DNA of 64,000 bases. Source: Lentinula raphanica. Lineage: Eukaryota > Basidiomycota > Agaricomycetes > Agaricales > Omphalotaceae. The notes under the pieces are model-generated. The model had not been told where the DNA came from, ran no database searches, and saw only the letters and a list, made by a program, of their open reading frames with translations. Where the stretch lies: contig JANVFP010000001.1 in assembly GCA_027919835.1 (NCBI GenBank), positions 2,081,658 through 2,145,657 of the forward strand. The letters run 5' to 3'. Positions 10,760-23,925 of the stretch are shown here, one piece after another; the stretch's first letter is position 1; each line of letters opens with the position of its first letter. The position numbers were made by a program, and so were the translations under genes.

Positions 10760-13700
10760 ATGGCTGCGACGGGAGCGATACCGACGCTCAAATTCGGTGA
10801 TTCAACCTCTATCGACGAGAAAGATTTGAGTCGTCCAAACTCCTTCGACGAGAAGCCTGACAAACATGAAAAGATTGAGGCAGCAGGTGGTGTTCTCATA
10901 GACACAGATGATATTGGGAACGTCTTTGACAGTCCTCGTCTCATTGATCTGGGTGAGGATGGTAAGGAAAGGCCAATTCGTGAGTACTTTTAGAGTCACA
11001 ATTCATTGCGTTCATTACGAGCCGTTCGTCAGAGACCAGCACCGACTATGCGGTCCGTCTTGTATCCCTCGAGGACGACCCCACTCTACGTATCTTTACC
11101 TTCAGGTTATGGTTCCTCGGTCTAGGGCTGTCTTGCTTTGGCGCAGTTCTCGGACAGATTTTCGTAAGCACACTATTCCGACCAAGCTGGCATGTGGAGC
11201 TGACAATCAGAATTCGACAGTACTTTCGCCCCCAGACGGTTTGATTCGTTCCCTGCTGCAATTCCACCTAGTCCTGATGTATTTTTAGATCACCGTCAGC
11301 TCATTGTTTCTCCAGGTAAGGGGCGGTCAAGTACGGGAACGATCACGGCGTACTGACAAAGTCATAGATTATTTCATTCATCATGGGAAAGGTATTTGTG
11401 CAAATTCCGACCCGAAAGTAAACTCAAACTTACTGCGGGATAGGCAATGGAGGTCATCATACCTGGTCCCAGCCCAATTGCCCGATTCCGAACTGCAGAC
11501 AATAGATTTTGGAGGTTAGTAGATTTGCCTTGCTACTACCTTCTAATCCTGTCCTCTTACCGTCGTCCAGATTCTTCAACCATGGTCCATTCAGTGAGCA
11601 AATACTGATACTTCAAAGAACGTAAGAAAGCTAACCATCTACGTTTAGATCTTAAGGAGCACGTTGCAATTACCATAATGTCATCTACAGCGTCAGCTTC
11701 TGCTTTGGCCATCAGTATACTGGCTGCTCAAGACCTGTATTACAATGTGGAGGTGAATGCCGGCGTTGGTATCTTCACGTTAGTATACAATCCTTCGTTC
11801 TCCATTGACATCATTCATAAACCTTTCTAGTTTGATCTCTTCCCAGTTAGTTGGTTATGGTCTTGCGGGAGTCATGCGTGACTTCTTGGTATATCCGACA
11901 TTCGCCATTTATCCTCAAATCATGCCTCAAGTACAATTGTCAGTCAGAATTTCTGTATTCTCGGTGTCGAAACTTCGGAGATTTCATGTGCTCAACTACC
12001 ATTTCTTTTGCATCAGGTATGACACTCTGCATCGCGGACAGGAGGCTATTATGCAAAAGAAACGTATGAGATTCTTTTGGTTCATCTTCATTGGCATCTT
12101 CATATGGGAATGGTTTCCGGTACGTTGGTTGATTGGGTGATGTTACACCATTATTGAACTGACATTGCGTGCGTAGGAGTACATCGCACCGTATGTCCGC
12201 CTTTTTCCAAAGTATCCCCTTCTAATTGGACGCCATTGCAGGACGCTCACGGGAATCAGCATCTTTTGTCTTGCCGACAGAAAGAGCGCATGGGTTACTC
12301 GGGTATTCGGTCAGTTCGAGTTAGGATTCCGGACTCGGAAGCAATCAGAATATTGATGAATTTTGACCTAGGTGGTGCTAACAATAATGAAGGTCTAGGT
12401 GCTTTGGCGTTGTGCTTTGATTGGGTTTATGTTGGATCTGGAGGTGGAACTATCGGTGCCATGTTCACACCGTTGTCAACGATGCTATCGCTTTACGCTG
12501 GATGTGCCGTTTGCATGTACGTCCATGACCGCATATGGAGCTCTGATGCACTCATGCAAAAACTCAAATTAGGATTGCGTTTTGTGCTTGCTATGCAGTA
12601 CGCCGTATTGTTGTCTCTCCTTCGGCCCCGTTCTAACGCGATCGACGGTCCTAGATGAACACCTGGGACACACAGAACTTCCCCTTCTTGTCGCAGCTAC
12701 TCTATTATCAGAATGGTTAGTGCAGTCATTCGATTCAAGGATCTATCTTCAATTGAACATTCATCTGAATAGGGACTGAATACGATCAGCTTTCCATTCT
12801 GAACCCTGATCTCACCTTGAACAACACACTGCTAGAGGAACAGGTATAACATACGCTTCAGTTTTTTTCCCCGAAATGTAGTACTAAATGCCCTTTGAAT
12901 TAGGGGCTCCCTTTCTATGCTGCCTCGCAGTTATTGTTCCAAGTCAGCCGGACTATTTACATTGGAGGTAAGTTGTTGTTTTCCTCACATCGACACTATT
13001 GACTCATTCGATATCCAGCATCCGTCACTCACTTCTTGGTGTGGTATTGGCCTACGTTTTCAGAAATCATCAAGAACTATCGGGTAAGACTTAATTTCGA
13101 TCAGACTCTGTGGCATTCACATTCAGCCTCATATAATCTACTTACATAGAACAGAGAATGTGACGATCCTCATTACCAGAAGATGAAGGCGCGTTACAAC
13201 TGTCCTGCGACTTGCATAACCAATGACTTTTTAGCAGATCTACAAAGAAGTCAGCAACTGGTACTACACAGGAATCTTTTTGGTTTGTTCGGCCTTGGCC
13301 ATTGGTCTGGCCTACGCCGCCAAATCCGGGTTGCCAGCTTGGGCTCTCATCATCGCACTTATCTTTGCCGCATTTTTCGTTCCCATCATCGGCACGGTAT
13401 GCTTCATCATTGGGCTTGAGCGCTTAAAAACTCGCTCAATCTGTTCTACAGCTCAATGCCACCGTTGGATATGCCCCTTTGGTTCAAAATCTCATGCAGG
13501 TGCGTATTTCAGCAAATTACATGTACGCCGACATTCAATCTTATGGCACCCAAGATGCTCTGTGGAGCCCTTGTTCCAGGAAAGCCCGTTGCAAACATGT
13601 ACTTCACGTTGTACGGTGAAAACCCTGTCACACAAGCACTTCTTCTGCTCCAGGACTTGAAAACTGTATGTCGTATACATTCACCTATTGATTGTCAACT

Positions 13701-14805
13701 CAGCGGGTCAATAGGGTCAATACACCAAGATACCTCCGCGAGTAACTTTTACCATTCAAGTGTGCGGAACTGTTGTGGTACGGTGTTGGCTCGAACTTCT
13801 CTGCCAAATGCTCAGCATTGACTATCACTCGTAGGGCGGTATCTTGAACTATGTCATCATGAAGGTCAGCAATTGGAGACTACCATCTTCGCTATGATAT
13901 ACATAGTACTCATCCGATCAAACAGGTCGTCCTTAGTGCACAACGAACCATCCTGCTCGATGTCCAAGGCTCCAATATCTGGTCAGGCCAGCAGGTTCGA
14001 CAGGCTATGCATCTTGAGATAGAGTGACATTCAAAGTAGAGTTCTAGGTTCAATCTTATAACAGTGCAGCTATCGCGTGGGGCGCTCTTGGGAAGCCTTT
14101 GTACGCCCCTGGAACCAAATATGCGGTGAGTGATTCCAAGTGAAGCATAGAATTTCGACACTCACCTTTTCGTCTTAGTTCGTCCCATACATGTTGCTCG
14201 TTGGCCTCCTATGCCCCATCCCGTTCTGGCTCCTACACAGGAAATGGCCCAAATTCGGATTCAATCATGTTTTCACCCCCATTTTGGTTGGTAAGTGAAT
14301 TCACAGCACTATCCTTTAGCGAGGTCCTAAGCAGGCAATAGCGGAACTTGGTTTCCTCAGTGTCGGTATCAACTCTAGCGTCTTCACAACGTTCCTAGTT
14401 GCACTATTTTCTCAATTCTACCTTCGGAAGTAAGTGTTTCATCGTAGTCTGATACCCGCCTTGACGTTGGTCAATGCTGGATTGTAGGTACCATGCGACC
14501 TGGTTCCGCAAATACAACTTTTTACTTTCAGCCGCATTAGATGGAGGCACTGAGGTATCGCTTTCCCCAATGCTATCGTCTCTTGTATCGCTCACGGCAT
14601 GTCTTGCAGATCATGATATTCGTCAGTACTTTCGCAGTGAATGGCGGTAGCGGAAAAGCACATCCGTTCCCGAACTGGGGTCTGGTGAATGTCCTTCCTC
14701 GAAGGATGTACTGCTGTATCACTAAACATGATGTTTTCTATTTTCTCCCAGAATCCTGCACCAGGCGAGGTCAACATTGATTATTGTAAGGCGTTAAATG
14801 ATTAG
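10760..14805 (+). CDS. OPT-family oligopeptide transporter
   Basis: A proton-coupled small-oligopeptide transporter of the plasma membrane, split by about 18 short introns. The ATG at 10760 opens MAATGAIPTLKFGDS, a hydrophilic cytosolic N-terminus. Family segments appear in order: SLEDDPTLRIFTFRLWFLG, the conserved SCFGAVLGQIFYFRPQT across an intron, NHGPFNLKEHVAITIMSS, MRFFWFIFIGIFIWEWFPEY, SNWYYTGIFLVCSALAIG, CGALVPGKPVANMYFTLYG, and the end PNWGLNPAPGEVNIDYC. About a dozen or more hydrophobic spans fit the 12-16 TM topology of the family. NHGPFN and the GxPxANM-type segment are classical OPT signatures. All exons read open in the expected order with GT-AG joins, so it looks intact. Substrate (tetra/pentapeptides, glutathione or metal chelates) cannot be told from sequence. 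Confidence 0.93.
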
Positions 14806-15071
14806 GGTTACATGTTCTGTATCATTTTCTACTTGGGTACATGTTACAAGATGCTACATGAAGGAAGATGATATAAGTATGCAAGTTGAGATTGAATCAC
14901 AGCTTAGTACAACGTCCTAGGATTTCGGTGACAGCATACATTTTTCCTTGTCCCAAATCAAAACATTCTCATTGTTGGAAGATTCCGCGCTCAGAGTCTT
15001 GAAAATCAACACTGTTCAAACATATGTACTTCAGTCATACGTCCTGGAACATGAAGAGACAGCAGCGCCTT

Positions 15072-16242
15072 TCACGTACCTATTTCTTCAGTAATAGTCA
15101 CTTCTCTGCAGAATTGAACCAGGGCTCTCTTGATTTTTGGCAGAAACTCCAGCCTAGATCCATATGATTCCAGAGTGAACTTGACTTTCTTCAGTGATTT
15201 TAACGCAGACAGCTGCTGCAAGGCCAATTCCACTGAGGTTCCAAGACAAACCCAATCGTACACATTGATGATCACGTCTTTTACGTTGATGAATTTCGTG
15301 ACCAAGACAGATTCCGAACGAGTAACATCTGGGATATGTGGATGAGCATTGTATGATCAAAGGACAGATGAGAGTATACACACCCTGCCAATTATGAATA
15401 ATCAGAGATGTGACGGAGAGGCAACATAATTCAATAACTTCCTCATAAAACTGAAGGGGAACAGGAGGATAGCTCGAGATTGTGATCGTGAGCCGTTGAA
15501 GGGACGAGAGGTCGAAAAGAGAATGGGTGTCCCGGAAGAGAGCATTGCAAAAGGCTGGATTAGGTAGATTCGTGATGCGTGTTAACGAAAGGGATTTCAA
15601 TGAGGGACGAGCAACGTTTGAGGTCTCGGATGTTCGGCGTTTGTTTAAAAAGCCTTCGACAACGTCAGGCGAGGGATGCGTGAGATAGTCGTCCCAGCCA
15701 TCGTCGATAGTAGTATTGATGATATCAAGGGTACAATGTCGAAGGTTGTGTAATCCAGCTTGGGAGAGTAGGTCGAAGAAGGCGATGGGATTCATTCGAA
15801 AGTTCCTGAGTTTCAGAGTATGGATATTGCGGTTCGTGTTCATCAACTCGACGAGTGATGTCGAAGAAGGTGCATAATGAGCACGAGGATTGTAACCAGT
15901 GATAGAAAGTCCTCTCAATGCACGGAATTCGAGGTTATCGAGGAACGGAATGAGGACCTCAGGAGGATATGAAGCAATATGCAGAGATTTGGTGTATGAT
16001 GTGATATCCGGAAGCGTCGATAACGCGTCCACGAGATACAAAAAGTCTTTCCCCTCTTTGTCGAGTCCAACTGCTTTCTCCATCGGGAGTTTGACGAAAG
16101 CCCAGATGTGTTTTCGCGCCTGACGGTTCAACGCGCGCGAAACGAGGCTGAGTGCCTTGAGATCGTTAAAAGAGCCACTCTGAGCACAGATGTCGACTAC
16201 ATTATAGAGAAGTTCTAAGGGAAGTTCGCGCTTGAGGCCCAT
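15072..16242 (-). CDS. F-box-like protein with LRR-like region
   Basis: Two exons, 16242-15384 and 15328-15072, join in frame (phase 1, 55-base intron) to about 371 residues. The N-terminus (ELPLELLYNVVDICAQSG, then LKALSLVSRALNRQARKHIW) is a typical basidiomycete F-box-like helix pair. The rest has leucine-spaced segments such as LRALRGLSITGYN and LKSLSLTRITNLPNP, as in LRR-containing F-box proteins. Such proteins are presumed SCF ubiquitin-ligase adaptors, but this large agaric family is mostly unstudied. It converges with the OPT gene with 266 bases between them. Confidence 0.8.
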
Positions 16243-16596
16243 GTTGCGCTGAAAAAGAGAGTCAGAAGCGTTGAAGCCACATGGAAAGGTGCTTGCTCAC
16301 TATACTGATTAACGACATTTTTGAGAATAGTCTGCGTGCGGGTACCTGAAGGAACGATATTCAGAGTAAGTGGCGTGGGGCGTGCAGTGAGAGGAAGACT
16401 AGGATGATGATTGTTTCGAAGGAGTAGAGTTCAGGTAGAGTATAAGTAGAGAACAAAGGATGTCCATTGTCCAAGGGCGCTCGAATTGGCGAAAAGGCCA
16501 GGGTTGTCCGTCATCACAGCAATTCGCTCAGTCAGGGGATGCTGGAACGTGTAGAGCACTCGAAAACATCGGGGTTTTTGTGGCAAGCAGCTGTAT
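16243..16596. other. intergenic, divergent promoter region
   Basis: Lies between the minus-strand F-box gene and the plus-strand zinc finger gene, so probably a shared promoter. A 5' exon of the zinc finger gene could be hidden here; no family sequence was recognised. Confidence 0.4.
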
Positions 16597-17565
16597 ATGA
16601 TTGTAGAGCAGAATGAAGAAGTACTTGAATTGAACAAACAGTGGACAAACAAAGCCGCTATGCATCGTACTACTGCTTGGTCCCATTCTTCTTCTCTTAC
16701 CTCGGACAGACTTACCCCGTCATCTAGACCAGCCTCTTCTCAATCCAATTCCAAAGGCAAAGGCAAAGGGAAGAACTCGGAACCGGTGATTCCGAAAAGC
16801 GTACAAGTTCGAAAGCTCGAGTCGTTGCTGGCGGCGCTTAGAGACTCACCCAAGAAGGATCCGGAGGGAGGATGTTTCTGTCAAGGTGCGTAGTTGTAAG
16901 AATCTATCGCTGTAGTCTGACACAAGTGATGTTCAGCTCGAGAACACTCTTTATCATCATACACGCCAATCTGTCGAACCTGTGGTTTGATCCTCTGCGA
17001 CGTTAACCAGCCACAATTCGCATGTCCGCATTGCCTGACCTCGCTCGTAGCTGGAAACATTCGTGACTCCCTCATTACTCGTATCCAGGCGCAGTTAGAC
17101 GAGACTGTAGCGAGAGAGATGGCCGCGCGGGAACGGGCTATCGAAGCAGCTAAACAAGAGGCGGGAGCGTTCCCGACGCTCTCTGGCGCTATCCCTCCTT
17201 CCCAAAAACCGGTTGCTCCCCAACCTCGGACTCATAAAGTCCTATCAGTCAATTCGAAGTCGAAGAAGGTTTCGCTGTCGTCTTATACGACTACCCCAGC
17301 ATCATCGAGGCCTTCCTCTCGTTCAGAGGTCAAGGACGAAGAGGCAGCTATTTTACGGATTTCCCCTCCCCCTTCAGAGGTTGTGTTTGCTCAGAAAGAT
17401 ATCGATCAATCCCGACCGTGGTCTAATCTCCTCGGCGGCAACCCTGTCTATATCGCTCTACCTACTTCGGCGAATGCATCGACGAATAGGAGTCGAAGGA
17501 GGAAGGGTAAAGACAATGCTGCTATGGGTCAGAGAAAGGAAGCTACTGCATCAGCTGCGTCATGA
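16597..17565 (+). CDS. TRIP4/ASC-1-type C2HC5 zinc finger protein (Rqt4-like)
   Basis: Exons 16597-16885 and 16937-17565 join in frame (51-base intron) to about 305 residues. The zinc finger spans the splice: CFCQ|AREHSLSSYTPICRTCG, then LILCDVNQPQFACPHC, the Cys/His spacing of the zf-C2HC5 domain of TRIP4/ASC-1. In yeast and humans this domain belongs to the trigger complex (Rqt4/TRIP4) that splits collided ribosomes. A long basic, Ser-rich and coiled tail follows (ETVAREMAARERAIEAAKQE). The start is uncertain: the first in-frame ATG is used, but an upstream exon is possible, and 305 residues is shorter than metazoan TRIP4, which carries an additional ASCH domain not seen here. Confidence 0.75.
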
Positions 17566-18555
17566 CATGTATCGACACTAAACTCTCGAGACGTTGATAC
17601 GTACTTGCTGTTGGGTATTTGAGGCTTCTGCAGAGGACATGTCTCCCAACTCGAAGAATTCAGCGTCACATATCAATATGCTCCGGATACTGTGTTGAAC
17701 AGGTGCACGAGTGAGCTCAGGGCGAGGGCTAGTAGTCGTAGGTGACGTTAATCAAAGCCTTTCGCCGAGAGCTCATGCAGAAAGTACAACCAAACACGTT
17801 GATACACATGATCGATAAATAACGAACGCGAGCGTACTTGATGTATATGAGTTATAGCAGATCCATGGAGAACCATCCTCGATTAGACATCAGTCTTCAA
17901 CTTCACTTTTACATTTTTTGGGGTCAAATTGTAGTTGTGATCAGTCCTGGATCAGTCTCTACTCTCGTTTCGACGACCTGAGATATATTGACGGTCCTCT
18001 ATTGAAACCATGATCAGGACCGTTCGACGAAAACAATGACGGTCGGCTGGATCTTCGACACACCCTACAGAACGAGGTGGTTGGAGAGTCTTCAGTCTAT
18101 CAGTCTTGATCTGATCACTCAAAGAATTTCCACTGATGACAGTCGAAAGTGTTATAACATTCGACTCAGCTGTCGCCTTCAGAGCTGAGCGAGAATTGAG
18201 CCTGGATAGTCGGCTTAGTGCATGATCAGAAACGTAAGAGAATGTTCATAAGAAACCATGATGGAGACGGAGTACACTGTAGATGAGATGATGCTGAGGA
18301 GTTCAAGTCGTTCCTCATTCTTGAAAGGCTTTGTTGGTGTCAAGAGATTGAACAACAATTGAACAACACGAGTTTCCGAGATATCCTCATGAAAGGACGC
18401 GCTTTCTTTGCAAGAACTTAGAAGTTCGAGTTGAAGAACGGAAATTCAAGTTGTGGGTCACACGTCCTGACCTGCCCTAAAGTGAAGACTTAGGCGCTCT
18501 GAGTCTCTTGTTCCCCAGCCCTTCTTCATTATCCACCACGACCTTGACTCCCGCA
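17566..18555. other. gene-free stretch of about 990 bases
   Basis: No open frame of note and no recognised RNA or repeat. Contains the upstream region of the SNF2 gene. Confidence 0.5.
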
Positions 18556-21500
18556 ATGGCTGAAAATACAGTCATCGACATTGAGGACGACGAGCTCGAT
18601 ATTATAAGCTCTCCTGACCTGCATACTTCAACTATGCCGCAATATCCTCACTCCGTCAGCGCGCCCGTCATACACCTCAACCACAACCAGTCTTCACCAC
18701 CCCCTGCTAGTACTCTGAGGCGTTCTTCGCGGTTGACAAAATCTACATCGAATATTCTTCAAAATACTCAACAAAAGACACGGAAGAGAACTATCTCTGC
18801 GGTGGATTCGAGCACTGCAACCCGTAAAAAAGCAAAATTGGAGGACAAGAAGGCTGTAGGTCCCTTGTCTTGCACGTCTTCCGTGTCTGACTGTTCGCTA
18901 TGTGCTCTATTCCTATAGAACACCACTCTCAACAATGCAAAGAAAGTGGAACGAGATTTAAAACGGAACCAGTGGTTCTTAAGGCATCGTGATTTATTCG
19001 AGCCTCTGTTACCGCCTTCGAATAGCTTCTTTTCAAACTTGCAAACCGGTACTCCGGCGAAACATGCCTATGTTCCCTTGCATGAAGTCGAACAACCAAA
19101 ACTCATCAACAGCTCTGTGGGCTCTATGAAGGATTACCAAGTTTGTGGCTTCCCTCTGCATCTTGGAATCCGTTTTCTGACGTTCAAGTTGCGCAGATCA
19201 TGGGCTTGTCGTTTCTTGCGTATATGTATGAAAATGGTAAGAGCCCTCATTATTTCTGACACGCTTCCTTGACTGACTCATTTATCTAGGAATGAATTGC
19301 ATTCTGGGTGATGAGTAAGTCGTCTATATGTTGTCCTCGTCCAGTTGCTGAGGATCCACTAACATCATGTTAGAATGGGTCTCGGAAAGACTTTGCAGGT
19401 ACGAACTTGATCTTATCATAGGCGGTCCTGTTCTCAAGTTTTCGTAGACGCTATCTCTTTTGCTTACATCTCAGAACACAACTCTGGTGCGCGGATTCGT
19501 ACTTCAATCAACGCTGGTCTAACAATGCTAATCGGTCTGCAGGTCACACCGATCCTCATCTCATCGTGTGTCCGTTATCTGTGCTGTCGTCTTGGGAAGC
19601 GGTAATTACCCTGTCTTTTCTGTTCACGCACATCACTAACTTCAATGTCAGGAAGCTGCACGTTGGGTCCCATCCATGACCGTTGTTCGTTTTCACGGAT
19701 CTTCTAACGAACGTCTGAGATTGCGGCGAACTCTTAAGGAAGATAACTATGACATTTTGGTCACTACGTATGAGGCATATGTTCTCGAAGATAGTTGGTT
19801 CAAGTCTCGTCGCTGGACGTATTGTGTCCTAGACGAGGGCCACAAAATAAAAAATGTCGAAACCAATGTTGCGCAGAAATTGCAAGGACTCAATGCCATG
19901 TATCGACTTAGTCAGTATCGTTATGATTCATACTTATCTCGTGTTCTTCGATGCTCATACACAGTTTCAGTCTTGACCGGCACTCCGATTCAAAATAACA
20001 TGGTGGAGTTATGGAGTCTCCTTCACTATCTTTACCCAATGGTCTTTACACCGACTACCAATGAACTCTTCAAAGCATCGTTCGACCTCAGCAAAGGCTC
20101 ATACTCTATCCCGTTTGTCAACGCCGCTCAAAAATTGCTCTCCAAGATCATGATCCGTCGTACGAAAGCGAATGTCGATATCGACGTTCCACCCCGAGAA
20201 GAGCAAACCATCTTCATCCCTCTCACTGAAATACAACGGTTCTGGATGTATCGAATGATCACCAGGCTGGATAATGTTGATTTTCGAGAAATCTTCGATT
20301 CGTCTATGGAGTTACAAGACAGTAGCGCGCAGAGTGGCCGGAATGAAGTGCTTTCCCTCTTGGAAGATAGTTCAAAGCAGACTGGAAAAGAGCTGAAACG
20401 TAAACACTTTGACACCCTCATGGAGTTTAGATGCTGACTTGTTCCACAGAATGGACTAAGCTGATGAATCTGCTCATACAACTGCGAAGAATCTGCGATC
20501 AGTAAGTCCTTCAATGTACAGTCATCCCTTGAAGCTTTCTCATGCTGTCGTAGTCCTTATCTCTTGCCAAGAGTCGGTCCCGAACCGTACTATATAGGCG
20601 AACACATCGTTGCCTCGTCCTCAAAACTCATAGTTATCGACAAACTTCTTGCGGATATTCTTCCGAAAGGAGAGAAAGTCATTATCTTTTCCGTACGTCG
20701 TAACATGAACTCTTCTTGACACTAATTTGACTCGAAAATTTTCCAGCAATGGACAGGGTAATAAGCATCTTGTTGATTAATTTTTCGAAGTAATGACCTC
20801 GTTCTCCTTTCGCTAGAATGTTGGATGTGTTAGAAGACATGATGCATTTGAGGGGTTTCAAGTACGCTCGCCTTGATGGAAGTACACCTCGTCCACGACG
20901 AGCACTGGATATCAAACTCGTACGTCACCGATTTGATCAATATTGCCAACCAGACTGACCTGTACTCATCGTTTCAGTTCCAGCATGAGAACTCCCGTAA
21001 GCCCCATGTGAGACGTATTAGATCAAAATTTGACCTGACACTCCTCAGAATTCCAGGTCTATTTGATCTCCACCAGAGCTGGTGGTCTAGGTATGCCGTT
21101 CAGAGTTGAAGTTCTCTCGATCTCTTATCACCTTCATTCTAGGAATCAATCTAACCAGAGCATCCACAGTCATTATGACCGATTCCGATTGGAATCCTCA
21201 GAACGATCTTCAAGCCATAGCCCGTGCTCATCGTATTGGTCAGAGGAAAACAGTGAAGGTGTGTTGGGCGCCCAAAGTACAGTATCGGTCAAAGTCTCAT
21301 AAATTGGTCTCCCGAAGGTCTACAGACTCATTTGCGGTGGAAGTGTTGAAGATCAAATGCTGGTCAGTCATCTCCTAAGATCGGACCTGTCCGACCTCAT
21401 CAACATACGTGATTACTATAGGACCGTATCCGACGCAAACTTTTCCTCTCTGTTAAAATAATGGGCTCCGACAACGTTGGTTCCAGCGCCTCAGTTTCAG

Positions 21501-22680
21501 AAACACCGACTATGACTTCTGATGCTCTGATGGACATCCTACGGAAAGGGAGCAGCGCGTTGTTACCTGGTTCTGAAATGGAGCTGGGGAAGTTCATTGA
21601 AGCGCCGATTGCGGAAATCCTAGCTCTGTCTAAAGCCCGCGAAGAGGCGAGGGACACCAAGATGGAACAAACTCTTCAGACGGAGGATGAATCGCATCCT
21701 GCCCAAGGCAGTCCTGATGCTCATACTCAGCAACTCCTGAGAGATGCAGAGGAGGAAGAGCGACGGTTGTTGAGTGGCGCGGCACAGGTTCGATGTCGCT
21801 TGTTCGATGGCCGAATGCTGGAACGAGCAGGGTCTTCAAGGAGCAACAGGCAAATCGCTGAGGAATGGACTACCTTGCAGAAGAGGGCTTCCAACAGTCG
21901 AGAGACCGTTGTCATAAACGGAATGACATTCGTTGTTGATCCACCGCCTCAGGCTGCCATTCAGGGGCCGCAAGAGGTATTTTAGTTGGGCCCTTCAGTC
22001 AGCGTTTCCTGATTTCATCCTCAGATCACCTTGGACGACCAGAATGTGTTAAGCACACTTAAGTCTACGAAGGTTGAAAAGAAATCTGAAGATTTTTGTA
22101 ATGTATGTGAGGATGGCGGACGACTCTTCTTATGCGATTTTTGCCCTCGAGGTAATGACTCAATTCTCTATCAATCTATGAAACTAAACGCATCTTTATG
22201 AAAGTATTCCATGCCGAATGTCGAGGTCTCAGTCCTGCGCAGCTGCAGACAGGTTGGAATACTTGTCATCAGCATGCATGCTGGGAGTGCGCCAGAGGAA
22301 CGTCGGACGCGGGTGGGATGTTATTTCGGTACATTATCTGCTTTCCTTATGTCTGGAAAATTCCATGACTGTTCTTCATAGCTGCAGGACGTGTCCCAGA
22401 GCATTTTGCGGCGATTGTCTTCCTGAACCATTTGATCCTATCGGAGAAACGCTCCCAGAATTGTGAGCTCATTGCCTGAAAATTCATTTGCGAAATTGTC
22501 TAATGTTTTGACAGACTTTTATTGGACTATCAAGATACCCCATCAGCATACTATATCCAGTGCGCCCACTGCAAAAAATTGATGGAGGAAGATTCTCAAT
22601 GGAAGATGGGCTGGGACCAGACTATCCGAGCTGCGGAATATGCATTGGAAAAGGCGAGACAACCTGACCAACTTCTATGA
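18556..22680 (+). CDS. SNF2-family chromatin-remodelling ATPase with C-terminal PHD finger
   Basis: Multi-exon gene from the ATG in CCCGCAATGGCTGAA. The N-terminus is acidic, then basic ([12 protein letters not shown]). The SNF2 helicase motifs run in order: [26 protein letters not shown] (Walker A, split by introns), [25 protein letters not shown] (DEGH motif II), LTGTPIQNN (motif III), then the C-lobe [64 protein letters not shown] coiled acidic stretch follows, then a PHD finger at about 22100-22330 ([20 protein letters not shown]) and a further Cys pair cluster. This is a nuclear DNA translocase that probably reads histone tails through the PHD. The ISWI/SMARCA5-like core with PHD architecture occurs in fungi; the exact subfamily is not settled. 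It appears intact. Confidence 0.88.
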
Positions 22681-22984
22681 TTTACATAGAGCGACTGGCC
22701 CCTTCTATGATCATGTAGCATAGTACGTATCTGTATCTGTATATACATTCTTGAACGGTAATTTCTCGCTGCGCAGGAAAGATATCTATCCGATAGGGTT
22801 TGGCACATCAACATGATGCATCATGAACCACCCACAAGTGAAAGTTCTCTAATTGTGAGTGTACAAAGATGAGGCACTATCCACTATTGTCATTCCGCAG
22901 TAAGAAGCCGCATGTCGCAAATCGTGGCAGCAAAGTTTGTACCATGCTAAGAACTGGATTCCGATCGATTCGAAACTCGAAGAG
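22681..22984. other. intergenic
   Basis: Between the SNF2 gene and the TATA box of the DUF4470/MYND gene. Nothing recognised. Confidence 0.5.
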
Positions 22985-22991
22985 TATAAAA
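22985..22991 (+). promoter_or_regulatory. TATA box of the DUF4470/MYND gene, separated from it by a transposon
   Basis: TATAAAA lies directly before the insertion at 23004. If the 864-bp element and one copy of the duplication are removed, this box sits about 70 bases upstream of the ATG at 23926, a normal spacing; now it is over 900 bases away. Confidence 0.6.
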
Positions 22992-22996
22992 CCACT

Positions 22997-23003
22997 ATAA
23001 ACC
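22997..23003. repeat. 7-bp target site duplication (left)
   Basis: ATAAACC, repeated exactly at 23868-23874 on the other side of the element. Confidence 0.8.
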
Positions 23004-23867
23004 TATGACGTTATTTCTGTACAATTATTATTAGCGCCTTGTACATTACTCAGCGCCTCATCAATTCCTCAGCGCCTCACAACTCAAGCCAGCGCACTCG
23101 GTAAAATCAGCGCACTCCATAACTCAGTGGCGCTTTGCAGCCTTATGCAGCTCTGAAATGACACTTTGAGAGTATTTAGCTTTTTCCTGGCTCATTCTAT
23201 ATTACAAAGCTGCTCATAGTGCTGGAGAATGCTATTAGATGCAATTAATGTAGAGAACATAGCCAATAATTAGCTGATTTGTCAGGAGACGGACCCATGG
23301 AGACACGAGGAGACGCGAGGAGACGCGAAAGCACTAATTCCCAGGAGCATGTGAACAGCATGTGACCTCTGTCAAGTGCTGATTCCCAGCAATTCCGATC
23401 ACTCAGATTGGATCCGATCATCAGATTTGCCTAGATACTGTCTAGACTTGATGAGTCATAGTCACCTAGTCATCTGATTTGAGCGCTAAAGCCTGTCACT
23501 TGTGATCTCTGGTGACTTAGTTCTGATAAGATAGCTCTGGATAAGAGCTGATAAGAGTAGATAACTGAATCAGAGGTGAAAAGAAGCAGAAAAAATTATC
23601 TATTTGCCCTTGCCTGAGCTTTTATAGGCTATTACATGCTCAATAAATCACACTGAATCAATTGGAATCTTGAAGTACTACTTTGAAGCTACTGAATTGT
23701 TGTGGAGTGCGCTGAGTTGTTATGGAGTGCGCTGTTTTTATGGAGTGCGCTGGCAAAAGATGCCGGAGTTCCGGCTGAAAGGCATTGAGTTTGAGGCGCT
23801 GAGGAATTGATGAGGCGCTGAGTAATGTACAAGGCGCTAATAATAATTGTACAGAAATAACGTCATA
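23004..23867. mobile_element. 864-bp non-autonomous TIR element in a promoter
   Basis: Begins TATGACGTTATTTCTGTAC and ends with its reverse complement. The inverted ends match for about 80 bp, including AGCGCCTTGTACATTACTC, and continue as inverted clusters of a CAGCGCACTCCATAA motif. There is no coding capacity. It is flanked by the perfect 7-bp duplication ATAAACC. It sits between the TATA box and the ATG of the DUF4470/MYND gene. Confidence 0.85.
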
Positions 23868-23874
23868 ATAAACC
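23868..23874. repeat. 7-bp target site duplication (right)
   Basis: ATAAACC, identical to 22997-23003. Confidence 0.8.
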
Positions 23875-23925
23875 ACTAGCCAAGATCCTTATCTGTTGAA
23901 CACACACCACGACGCGCTTTCAACG